This document shows positions 1 through 8,943 of a DNA stretch of 37,856 bases, in pieces. The translations under genes were made by a program, and so were the position numbers. The notes beneath the pieces are model-generated. The model saw nothing but the letters and a program-made list of their open reading frames with translations. It was not told the origin of the DNA and searched no databases. Every line of letters begins with the position of its first letter. Position 1 is the stretch's first letter. Source of the DNA: Candidatus Parabeggiatoa sp. nov. 2 (GTDB lineage Bacteria; Pseudomonadota; Gammaproteobacteria; Beggiatoales; Beggiatoaceae); NCBI GenBank assembly GCA_002085445.1, contig NBMI01000042.1:1-37856 (forward strand), in the 5' to 3' direction.

Positions 1-598
1 AACCGTTAGTCAATTTTGGACTTAGCCTAGTACTCTGTCAATATTCTATTGACACTCTCTGGCACTGCCAAACTCAAGTTTGGACTCCTATAGCGTTTCA
101 TAAAAATAATAGTTTTAATAGCCAACAGCTTAAGCAGTTGTCTAAAAGCTAAAGTCCCCTAAAGGGGACTAAATCATTATCTGAATACCTATAGTCCTGC
201 CAAACTCAAGTTTGGACTCCTGACTGCCAAACTCAAGTTTGGGCTCCTGATTGCCAAACTCAAGTTTGGACTCCTGATTGCCAAACTCAAGTTTGGGCTC
301 CTGACTGCCAAATTCAAGTTTGGACTCCTGATAACTGATAACTGATAACTGATCAGTGTGATTTGTGGGCCATGTTGCCGAATTGATTCAGTTGAATTTC
401 GAAGAGCCAGTGATTTGTGGGCCAGGTTGCCGAATTGATTCAGTTGAATTCGCGGCCCACTTTTCGCGGCCAACCGTTGGTCAATTTTGGACTTAGCCTA
501 GTACTCTGTCAATATTCTATTGACACTCTCTGGCACTGCCAAACTTTGGACGACTGCCAAACGACTGCCAAACTCAAGTTTGGAGTCCTGACTAGGAA
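1..598. repeat. Intergenic block of duplicated and palindromic repeats
   Basis: No credible gene is seen here. A segment of about 75 bp starting AACCGTTAGTCAATTTTGG (1-76) recurs almost unchanged at 472-546. It contains the hairpin GTCAATATTCTATTGAC. A second segment, starting GTGATTTGTGGGCCA, occurs at about 359-402 and 410-451. The palindrome AGTCCCCTAAAGGGGACT lies near 150-168. Related copies of the GTCAAT..ATTGAC hairpin recur near 7985, 8722 and 28516, so this is a family spread over the window. Open frames here are made only of repeat units. Confidence 0.75.
199..333. repeat. Five 27-bp tandem units carrying a CCAAACT/AGTTTGG palindrome
   Basis: Five units start at 199, 226, 253, 280 and 307. 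Each reads GCCAAACTCAAGTTTGG followed by a spacer like ACTCCTGACT. Each unit can form a 7-bp stem with a 2-nt loop; the last unit has one change (CCAAATT). The array runs directly into TAACTGA heptamers at about 331-353. The same palindrome design, with variable centre, occurs near 7945, 8858, 11843 and elsewhere. Confidence 0.85.
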
Positions 599-639
599 TG
601 AACGACACACCTCAATTCGTTTAGGAGCAATATTAGCTA

Positions 640-1016
640 CGCTTACATCGTTTCGTTGTACTTACAGTAATTCATTTATCCGCGTAATTCGTTGTACTTA
701 CGCATAATTCGTTGTACTTGCATAATTCGTTGTACTTGCACTAATTCGTTTATCCGCGTAATTCGTTGTACTTACGCATAATTCGTTGTACTTACAGTAA
801 TACAGTAATTCGTTTATCCGCGTAATTCGTTGTACTTACGCATAATTCGTTGTTACGCATAATTCGTTGTACTTGCACTAATTCGTTTATCCGCGCAATT
901 CGTTGTACTTACTTACTCTAATTCGTTTATCCGCGCAATTCGTTGTACTTACGCGTAATTAGTTGTACTTACGCATAATTAGTTGTACTTACGCGTAATT
1001 AGTTGTACTTCTCTTC
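640..1016. repeat. Short interspersed tandem repeats (AATTCGTTGTACTT family)
   Basis: Roughly ten or more copies of AATTCGTTGTACTT alternate with TTCGTTTATCCGCG and short linkers such as ACGCAT. Towards 950-1010 the unit changes to AATTAGTTGTACTT. The last copy overlaps the corrected stop codon and final codons of the minus-strand gene that ends at 999. There is no coding potential beyond repeat translation. Confidence 0.8.
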
Positions 1017-3880
1017 ATCCAACCGATAGATAACCCGCTGTATTTTCGTCATAAAAGCAAACAAATTAAAATCAGGTTTGCCGTTAGAAAAGGCGGGAAA
1101 GGTGTTGAATTTTTCTCCGCTTCTTTGCCCTTAACTTTCATACCATTAGCGATATTCAGAAAAGTGACAATTTGGCTTTCACGGTTACGATCCATTTGTA
1201 CGTGCTTTTGAATAGAAGGCACATCATCAATATAAACCGCATTCAACTTAGCACCACCAAACATCCGCGCCGGATATTTATCACAAAAAGCAGGATAAAT
1301 ATTTAAGTCAGCACGTTTTTTCATCATCTGTTGTAAAACCGGTTCCGATAGGAAATACAATGCTTTCTGTGAGTCTTTTTGCGTCAGATTCAAGTTACTG
1401 GTAAACGGCGTTTTGGCAATATACAAAACATCGCGTACTCCATATTCATCATATAAACGATGAATAGTATCTATCAGGAGTTTTGGGTAAGTATCAATCT
1501 CGTGCTTGTAGAAGTTATCCGCAAACGTCAAGAAATTTTGGCTTAATTGGATAGTTTTATCGTCCAGTTGCTCAAGCATCACCACGCGCCCAAACAAGTT
1601 GACTATCCGAAAATCATCCTTGTCTTCATGACGGCGCTTGCCGGCAACACGCTGGGTGACAATAACAATGGCAAGTTTGCCAAACGCCGGGGCAAAGCCG
1701 GAGGCGGTAAACGTCTTGGGCAGAAAAGCGTAAAGCGAGCTTCTGGCATTCGTTATCTTATAACGGAGAGATTTTTGTTGGTTTGCATTCAGATTCAACA
1801 GTTGAATGCCTTGCGTTCCCATTGTGTATTTTTCATTAAGCAAAAACGTGACAGCGGCACAGACGGAATGTAAATATTCTTCTATGATATCCGTTTCGTC
1901 ACCTTTGTGCAGCCTTAACAACGGGATAGCTAACTTTAACTTTTGCTGAACCGATAGCTTTTGACATAAAGCCGATAAACCCAGTAAAAAAACAACGGCT
2001 GCTGTGACTTTGTAGACAAAAAACTCAAAGGTATTTGATTTATCCGGCTTAATGCCGGGCATGATTTGCACCATTAGCCCAGCTGTTTGAGTGAGTGGTT
2101 TGTGGTAAATATCATTTGCCTTGGTGATTTGAGGCTGCACTAACACCGGTAAAAAGTGCCACGCTTGTGGCTGAGTGCTTACATTGACGGCACGTTTCTC
2201 CTTTCTGTCGGCATAAAAAAAGCTGTCATAAAAAGACAAGTCAAACGAAATAGAATACAAGGCATCGGGCGGAGCATTTTGTGCTTTAACGATGTGAACG
2301 TAGCGCAGACACTTTTTTAACGGATTCATGTCTTGACGCGCCGACTTGTGCAAGTCTTTAATAAAAATGTCACCCTCGGCGGCATCGTGGATATCGTCAT
2401 TGACTAACTGTTTTCCGAGTAAAACATGACACCTTCTTTTACCGGTAAAACTTGCTACGCTTTTGTTGGTGAGAACTTCTTTTAGGGTAGCAATGGCAGG
2501 CGCTATTGTTTCTCTAGTCGCCTTTTCCTCAGCCTTGAGCATGGTGTTGGCTAACGCCAAAAGCCTATCTAACGCGTTCTGTTCACGATTATGAAGCCCA
2601 ATAGCCGTCTGTTGCCACCATTTGAGCTTTTCTGGGTGATCACTGAAGATCATGTAATACAAAAAAACCGTTTTGATGCTTCTGCCGAGGAGACGTAATT
2701 TTTTGTAATCTGTTTTTTCACCACCTCGCGCCGTATTAAATTGCTTTGCCAATTCTAAAACCTTAATCGCTTTTGCCAAGTGGCGAGCATAAACACTCAT
2801 CCCACTTTTAAGCTCAGGGAAATCCCTATCTGGCGTTGTTACCGGATTATTGGCTTTAAACCGGATACCAAACACAAATACTCGCTCTTCTTGACTGCTT
2901 CTCTCCTCAAGACTGCCATCAACTAAACCAATGACGGGCAAATTAGTACACGCATCCGCATTACCAAGCACTTCGCGTAAATCACAAGCATGTTCATCCG
3001 TCACTTGGTACATGCAATCACTATTGCTTCGGCTAGGATCATGAATATAATCCTCAACCTGCCGGATGTTGTTGATTATTTTTTCCAGCGCTGCCGTCTG
3101 GAGTGATTGTTTTTTGGCATTTCCCAGCAGATATTCAAGATAGGCAATTCCTACTTCGCGTCTGATAAGCCCAGACGTTTCTTTGTCCAGCAACTCACGC
3201 AAACCAATAATGGCGATATTTTCATCGTCATCAAATAACTTTTTGATTTTTAGATTAATTTCAGATAAGGCTTCCTCTTTATCCTCTATCTCATCACTTG
3301 CACGAACAAGACTGTCATAGTGATTAGAGATAGCCTGTTGAAGATCATCATGCACTTTGCCCACCGCTTTCATCTGTACTTTGCACAAATGGGCGCGAAA
3401 CAATTTCTCTCCCGATTTTTTATCGCCAGTAGAAACCGGTTGCAAAGCACCGCCTTTGCTCTGAAAGGGCGGATATTGATTGATGATTGAAAAGATATTA
3501 TCCCGGTTATGGTTGTCCATTTGTGCGCTAGATTTTAGAAGACGCGCTAAAAGTGCCGGGGATAGATTGTCGAGATGTTCAAGGAGTTTGGCATAAATAT
3601 TTTCAACGGATTCAGCCAATTTTTTGTCCTTAATCGGAAAAGCGCCAAATGTATCGAACTCTCCCTTTTTGCCCTTAACCATTCCATCTACACTTGACAT
3701 CTGAGAAGAAAGAATGCCATAAACATCTTTGGCGATATTGACGCAATCAAGTCCTAAGGCACGAGCGTTTTCTTTATGTCTGAAAGGACTATTGTGGCTA
3801 ATCACCTCATCAATAGCCTTCATTATTTTGCGGTGTAAAAATTCGAGGTGGTTGTCACTAGGGTTAACTTCGTGAGGCAT
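999..3880 (-). CDS. Large protein of unknown family, 3' end frameshifted
   Basis: I do not recognise this family of about 960 residues. It is mostly helical and charged in the first two thirds. The last third alternates hydrophobic strands and helices, for example LAIVIVTQRVAG, then LLIDTIHRLYDEYG followed by VRDVLYIAKTPFTS, and AVYIDDVPSIQKH. The start is placed at the ATG at 3880 (MPHEVNPSD), because an in-frame ATG at 3982 would translate only the heptamer repeat just upstream. No strong Shine-Dalgarno is seen. In the raw frame the protein ends at 1049 with a hydrophobic tail (FLTANLILICLLL). Adding one A to the A5 run at 1110-1114 instead gives KKFNTFPAFSNGKPDFNLF and a natural end (RLDEEKYN) at 999. 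This looks like a single-base indel: a sequencing error, a recent mutation or slippage. The strand pattern loosely suggests an RNase H-like fold, but no catalytic motif is convincing. Confidence 0.7.
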
Positions 3881-4699
3881 TTTTTTTAATTGGTAATTGG
3901 TAATTGGTAATTGGTAATTGGTAATAGCGAATAGCCAAGAGCTAAGATAACGGATTATCTCGTGGCGGTGTTTGGAAAGCAATCTCCTAGATTAGCTACG
4001 CTGAACTCCGTTTCGTTATAATAACGGATTAAAAAAGCGTGGCGGTGTTTGGAAAGCAATCTCCTAGATTAGCTACGCTGAACTCCGTTTCGTTATAATA
4101 ACAGATTATTTCGTGGCGGTGTTTGGAAAGCAATCTCCTAGATTAGCTATGCTGAACTCCGTTTCGTTATAATAACGGATTAAAGCGTGGCGGTGTTTGG
4201 AAAGCAACTACAGGGATTCGTTATAATAACGGATTAAAAAAGCGTGGCGGTGTTTGGGTTTTATAGTTCAAAAACATCCCCATTAATCAATCCAATCATT
4301 ACGCAAGTAATCCTTGTAATTGCTGTTTTTAATCCGTTATTATAACGAATCCTTGTAGTTGCTGTTTTTAATCCGTTATTATAACGAATCCTTGTAGTTG
4401 CTTTATTATAACCAATCCTTGTAGTTGCTTTATTATAACCAATCCTTGTAGTTGCGTTTTTTTAATCCGTTATTATAACGAATCCTTGTAGTTGCGGTTT
4501 TTAATCCGTTATTATAACGAATCCTTGTAGTTGCGGTTTTTAATCCGTTATTATAACGAATCCTTGTAGTTGCGTTTTTTTAATCCTTTATTATAACGAA
4601 TCCTTGTAGTTGCTTTATTATAACGAATCCTTGTAGTTGCTTTATTATAACGAATCCTTGTAGTTGCTTTATTATAACGAATCCTTGTAGTTGCGTTTC
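3881..4699. repeat. Convergent repeat arrays between two minus-strand genes
   Basis: No gene is seen. 3888-3925 is a TAATTGG heptamer array directly upstream of the gene starting at 3880. About 3965-4255 holds four or five copies of a 50-70 bp unit (GCGTGGCGGTGTTTGGAAAG, then a TTAGCTACGCTGAACTCC segment, then CGTTATAATAACGG). About 4310-4695 holds eleven or more copies of AATCCTTGTAGTTGC joined to TTATTATAACG. The two arrays share the CGTTATAATAACGG core in opposite orientation, so they could pair as a large cruciform centred near 4260-4300. The second array reaches the stop of the NACHT gene. Confidence 0.8.
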
Positions 4700-7603
4700 C
4701 TAAAGTTTGCGTTGTCGCACAATACGAATACCTTCCCACGCCGGCAACTGGCATTCTTCACGCGCAACGACAATCCGTAGCCATCTGTGAAGGTTTAACA
4801 TGAATTTTTTCTCTTGACCATAATTGGGGCGACGGTGCAACAAGCGTTGTAGCCATGAGCGTGCATAATACTGTTGTTCTAATTTGTCATAGCCCCTCCA
4901 TAAAGTTTCTGCGACTCGTGCTGTGTATTTTCGCCATGCTTGTCGCAGTTCCAGTGAATGTGTAGCCGTAACACAGGCCATTAGATCACTTAGTAATGCA
5001 CCTAATAATTGTTGATAAACCGGGTTAGATTCAGCTTGCATAGCTTGAACATGTTGTTGTACTGTCAAAAAATCAGTTTCTAGAATGGCTGCATAGATAA
5101 AATAATTATTCTGGACGTGGGCGTAGTTGAGGGCAAGGCCGAGGGCGAGAACGCTGGTGACAGCGATGGCGCCGGCCTGAAAACGGGTGTGGGCACTGAC
5201 GGGCGCACGACTGTATGCGATCTCGTGTGCGAAGGCGAGATCGATCTCTGATAAGAGGTGAGAGGCGATCTCAAGGTCGAGATTAAGCGCCAAGCCGAGG
5301 GCTTGGTAAACGCGGAGTTTGGTCAGGGCCAGGTTGATGGCGCTGTCAAGCGTATGGACGTTGGCAAGTGCATAGCCCGACGAGAATGGCAAATTAGAGA
5401 CATTTTTCAGAAGGCCGTAGATACGTTGTTCATCGGTTTTTGTCAGCCAAATCAAGCTGTAAATATCATTTTTTTCATATTTGAGTTGACACCACGTTGC
5501 ATATGTTGCTGTAGCGGCCGGATAAGCTTTGGCTTCAGCCGGTTGTGGCAAACGATAACGCACATTACCGCCTTGTCGCTCAGTCAACCATTCACAAAAG
5601 GCTTCGGCATCTTCAGCGCGTACCCCACAAATGGGTTGTTGGGCGGTTCCGTTAGGAAAACTGTATTCTGTCCAATGGTCAGGCTGATAATATTTCTCTT
5701 GGGCGCGCGATTCATCCAGAAACAGTTGGTATTCTGCACAAGTGATATACGAGAGGTCAATCTCGCGCTGTTCATCTAGGCGCTTTAGACTTCTAAGCCT
5801 TTGATTGAGCTTGACTTCAGCCGCTAATTGGCGAAGTTGTGGGTCGCTGGATTCAAGGTTATCAATGAGGCGAGTTTCTACTTGGCGACGCACCTCCCCG
5901 TCAAGTTCAAGAGGTTCCTCTAAACAAGAGGCCGCCAACATTAAGGCCGTTGTGCTGTCATTGGTAAGACAAGCTTGCACTAAGGGTGTCGCGTCGCGTT
6001 GTGCTGCATACAGGCCTAAGGTTTCATGCCACCAACTGTCATTAACTAATTCGTTCCAATCTTGATTGGTTTTTGGTTCTAAAAAGTGGGCCGCGGCAAA
6101 ATATTCTTGGAAGGTTAAATGGGCAAAACGCCACCGTCCCGTCTCATGTTCCAATAACAAACCACTACTGTCTTGCAGATGCTTTAGAAAATAGGCGACA
6201 GATTCGCCCACTAATCCAACGCGTTGCAAAGGTTCAGTGATAAGACGCAGCGCGTCATCTGTGTGGATGTCGCGGATTTTTTTGAACATCATTTCGGCGG
6301 CAAGCGGTTGTAAAGCCACACGCTTTTGGGCGGCTGTCAACGCTTCCGGTCTTTTTTTACCTTGTTGCCAAGAGCCAAGCAAGAGTTCGCAAATCTCGGC
6401 ATACAATTCCACCCACCGCCCTGGTAATTGCTCGTGATAGCGATGTAGCATCGCAATCAGAGTGAGCAATAACGGATTCTCCGCGACTGCGCTCAAAGTC
6501 GGCATTTTTGGCAAGCGTTCCAATAATTCCCTAGCTCCCTGTTTGGCACGGTGCCGTACATCGTTATCTATTTTGCCCCCTTTGGCGCTGAGTTCGTTGG
6601 CTAAATACCAAGCTTCGACGAATTGCTGCACTTGCGCGGCATTGAAAGGTTGCACTTCTAGGATATGGGCACCTTTCACTGGGGCGCTGAGATAGCCTTG
6701 AGGTCGTGCCGTGATGATAAATTGACAACGTGGATAGAGGTGGATTTGTTTTTCTATCCAAGCCGACACGGTTTGCCGCTGTTTTAAGTCAGCGACTTCA
6801 GAAAGTCCATCTAACAGTACCAAACATTTGCCCTTTTTTAATTGTTGTGCAAACCACCGTGGCGGTGGATTTAAATAGGGGTATTTTTCGGTGTTATTAA
6901 AATGCTTATAGACTAATTTGTGCAGCATTGGCGGTGTATTTCTCGTTGAATATTCATCCGCAATGATTTGTTGGACGTGATTTGGCAAAAACAACAAAAT
7001 TGGCACCAAAGGGAGCAAATGGTACTGGCGTTGTTTGTTGGCCGCGAATGTTACGGCAATATGTTGTAATAGCGTCGTTTTACCACTCCCCGGGGCGCCG
7101 AGAATGGCTAATACTAGCGTGTCATGGCGCATCTTGCCAAAACGTAAAAAATTCCAGACAGGTCGATTGTTGCCATGCAGTTCTTGAGCATAAACTTTGT
7201 AAAAATTAGCTTGTTGTGGATTATGATAGGGAGCAATGCATAATTCTACAAAGACTTGCTTAAGTTCAAGGGCAAAGGTACCGCTGGTACGCAGTCCACG
7301 GACATTAAAAACACGGTGCCATGAGTAGACGTGTTGATTGTAGCGGTGGCGAAAACCAGAAATGTGTATAGCAGCCCCTAACCATTTTGTGGTCACCTCA
7401 ATATGTTCCATGAATGGATTTTTTTTGAGAGGATTTTCGATGGCTCTGCGCCGGTTGCTTAGGCGAAGGCTTAGGCGAAGCATTTTATAGAGAAGGTACA
7501 AGAAGAACAGTATTACCAGCCCACCAAGCAGGGTTGCTGCTTCCAAAAGCGGTAGGCTTTTTAAAACGTGGTCTTGAATTTCTGGGGGTAGCCAATCAAG
7601 CAT
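4700..7603 (-). CDS. Membrane-anchored NACHT NTPase with FGE-sulfatase-like domain
   Basis: A 967-residue STAND NTPase. An N-terminal hydrophobic segment (about 20-45) followed by arginines suggests a cytoplasmic protein anchored in the inner membrane. The NACHT module has Walker A GAPGSGKTTLL (169-179), Walker B LVLLDGLSEV (261-270), the IITARPQGY strand (296-304) and the typical FAHLTFQEYFAA box (493-504). Residues about 615-690 (TCAEYQLFLDES, PICGVRAEDAEAFCEWLTER, YRLPQPAEA) resemble part of a formylglycine-generating-enzyme/SUMF1 domain, which is often fused to such NTPases as a probable ligand-binding module. A second hydrophobic stretch lies at about 808-828. The start is supported by AGAGGT about 8 nt before the ATG. 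NACHT proteins in bacteria act in defence or signalling. Here the target is unknown; the only same-strand neighbour is the large unknown gene downstream. Confidence 0.88.
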   Translation of the reverse strand: MLDWLPPEIQDHVLKSLPLLEAATLLGGLVILFFLYLLYKMLRLSLRLSNRRRAIENPLKKNPFMEHIEVTTKWLGAAIHISGFRHRYNQHVYSWHRVFNVRGLRTSGTFALELKQVFVELCIAPYHNPQQANFYKVYAQELHGNNRPVWNFLRFGKMRHDTLVLAILGAPGSGKTTLLQHIAVTFAANKQRQYHLLPLVPILLFLPNHVQQIIADEYSTRNTPPMLHKLVYKHFNNTEKYPYLNPPPRWFAQQLKKGKCLVLLDGLSEVADLKQRQTVSAWIEKQIHLYPRCQFIITARPQGYLSAPVKGAHILEVQPFNAAQVQQFVEAWYLANELSAKGGKIDNDVRHRAKQGARELLERLPKMPTLSAVAENPLLLTLIAMLHRYHEQLPGRWVELYAEICELLLGSWQQGKKRPEALTAAQKRVALQPLAAEMMFKKIRDIHTDDALRLITEPLQRVGLVGESVAYFLKHLQDSSGLLLEHETGRWRFAHLTFQEYFAAAHFLEPKTNQDWNELVNDSWWHETLGLYAAQRDATPLVQACLTNDSTTALMLAASCLEEPLELDGEVRRQVETRLIDNLESSDPQLRQLAAEVKLNQRLRSLKRLDEQREIDLSYITCAEYQLFLDESRAQEKYYQPDHWTEYSFPNGTAQQPICGVRAEDAEAFCEWLTERQGGNVRYRLPQPAEAKAYPAATATYATWCQLKYEKNDIYSLIWLTKTDEQRIYGLLKNVSNLPFSSGYALANVHTLDSAINLALTKLRVYQALGLALNLDLEIASHLLSEIDLAFAHEIAYSRAPVSAHTRFQAGAIAVTSVLALGLALNYAHVQNNYFIYAAILETDFLTVQQHVQAMQAESNPVYQQLLGALLSDLMACVTATHSLELRQAWRKYTARVAETLWRGYDKLEQQYYARSWLQRLLHRRPNYGQEKKFMLNLHRWLRIVVAREECQLPAWEGIRIVRQRKL

Positions 7604-7953
7604 GATGAGTTACCTCTTTGGCCGATTTCAACGGGTCATTGTCAGGACTTTGTCGAATTGCTACCGAGTTTACCAGCAACAGGCTGATGCAAAATGGTAG
7701 GCATAATATGTAATTGAGCATAATGAGTTTAGTAGAGCTATAGTTTGCACGGTTTTCCATTGGACTAAAAACGCTTCTCCCAACACCTCTCCAGAGAGAG
7801 TGTCAAGGGAGCCAAATCCTAACCGCTTGTAGTATATCAGATTAATGATTTTGGCTAAAACCTCAGCAAGTTTTGAAAGACTGTCCATCTAAAAACACTT
7901 TGTTTCTGTCAGGAAGGATTCTCTAAGGCGGCTTTCCATCCGTCCAAACTTTA
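7604..7953. other. Intergenic region upstream of the NACHT gene
   Basis: It contains the ribosome-binding site of the NACHT gene (AGAGGT on the minus strand, about 7611-7617). A short minus-strand frame (7670-7888, 72 codons) has no Shine-Dalgarno, no recognisable domain and many aromatic and cysteine residues at its end, so I do not call it a gene. The CCAAACTTTAGTTTGG palindrome lies at about 7944-7959. Confidence 0.5.
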
Positions 7954-8793
7954 GTTTGGCAGTGCCAAGTTAAAACGGTTACCCGTCAATAGAACATTGA
8001 CAAAGTACTAGTAACTAAAGTCACTACAAACGGGATTCGGCCAGACTGATGGCCGTCAATTGTGGGCCAACTCTTATAATGGCTCAAGGAATTTCAAATC
8101 ATGGCCCTGTTGATACCTCTTTTTCCTTGTAGTTGATGGCGTTTTCCGTAGGCGATTCATCCAATGCCGCGTAGCCACCCTTCGCTACGCGAAACCCACC
8201 TACAAACTAAAGTCACTACAAACGGGATTCGGCCAGACTGATGGCCGTCAATTGTGGGCCAACTCTTATAATGGCTCAAGGTATTTCAACTCATGGCCCT
8301 ATTGATACCTCTTTTTCCTTGTAGTTGACAGCGTTTTCCGTAGGCGATTCTCAAATACGGCCTATAGATTTTCAGAAAAATCATTTCAAAACAGCAGGGG
8401 GTTGACACGTAAGTCAACCCCTACAATCACGAGATTTCTGTAGGAGATAACCTACGTGTTCGCCCTTCTGTGAAAATAATTATATGAAAATATCTAGTAA
8501 CTAAAGTCACTACAAACGGGATTCGGCCAGGCTGATGGCCGTCAATTGTGGGCCAACTCTTATAATGGCTCAAGGTATTTCAACTCATGGCCCTGTTGAT
8601 ACCTCTTTTTCCTTGTAGTTGACAGCGTTTTCCGTAGGCGATTCATCCAATGCCGCCTAGTAACTAAAGTCACTACAAACGGGATTCGATTCGGCCAGAC
8701 TGAGGGCAGCCAATCTAGTGCTCTGTCAATGTTCTATTGACGGGTAACCGTTTTAACTTGGCACGGGCATTAACTCTCTGGTACTGCCAAACT
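7954..8793. repeat. Composite repeat: three 150-165 bp direct units inside an inverted pair
   Basis: Left arm 7954-8011 (GGCAGTGCCAAGTTAAAACG, GGTTACCCGTCAATAGAACA and on to ACTAG) is repeated in inverted form at 8714-8793. Between them are three direct copies of a 150-165 bp unit starting at about 8008, 8204 and 8494, with a truncated fourth at 8657-8712. Each unit begins ACTAAAGTCACTACAAACGG and includes GGCCGTCAATTGTGGGCC and CTTTTTCCTTGTAGTTG. A MITE-like palindrome (8362-8497) sits between units 2 and 3. No coding sequence is seen. Confidence 0.8.
8362..8497 (+). mobile_element. MITE-like palindromic element, copy 1
   Basis: 136 bp. The left end is CTATAGATTTTCAGA and the right end TATGAAAATATCTAG, which is an imperfect inverted match. 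It carries an internal hairpin around GGGTTGACACGTAAGTCAACCC. It aligns end to end with the reverse complement of 19501-19640 (shared blocks include ATTTCAAAACAGC, GGGTTGACACG, GTCAACCCCTACAA and GTGTTCGCCCT). It has no coding capacity, so it would depend on a transposase elsewhere. Confidence 0.75.
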
Positions 8794-8943
8794 AAACTAA
8801 AATATATGCAAAAGTTTTTGCTTCAAAAAACGGGAGCAACGATTGGATTCCTGCCAAACGTTAGTTTGGACGACTGCTAAACGACTGCCAAACGTTAGTT
8901 TGGACGACTGGGAAAAGGGTAGGACGAGGGCGAACGGAGATGG

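Noticed and set aside
189..473. Minus-strand reading frame of 94 codons
   Set aside because: It is a translation of the 27-bp repeat array (RSPNLSLA repeated); no ribosome-binding site or domain.
1547..1873. Plus-strand frame opposite the large unknown gene
   Set aside because: It lies fully inside the longer, better-formed minus-strand gene; no domain or start signal.
999..3880. Argonaute/Piwi assignment for the large unknown protein
   Set aside because: Only a vague strand-helix pattern; the four catalytic residues and MID-type motifs could not be placed.
4551..4754. Small arginine-rich frame (TTRIRYNKA repeated)
   Set aside because: It is read from the TTATTATAACGAATCC tandem repeat and overlaps the end of the NACHT gene.
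5258..5779. 173-codon plus-strand frame
   Set aside because: Antisense shadow of the NACHT gene, whose conserved motifs establish the true strand.
7670..7888. 72-codon minus-strand frame upstream of the NACHT gene
   Set aside because: No Shine-Dalgarno, no recognisable domain and an unlikely composition.
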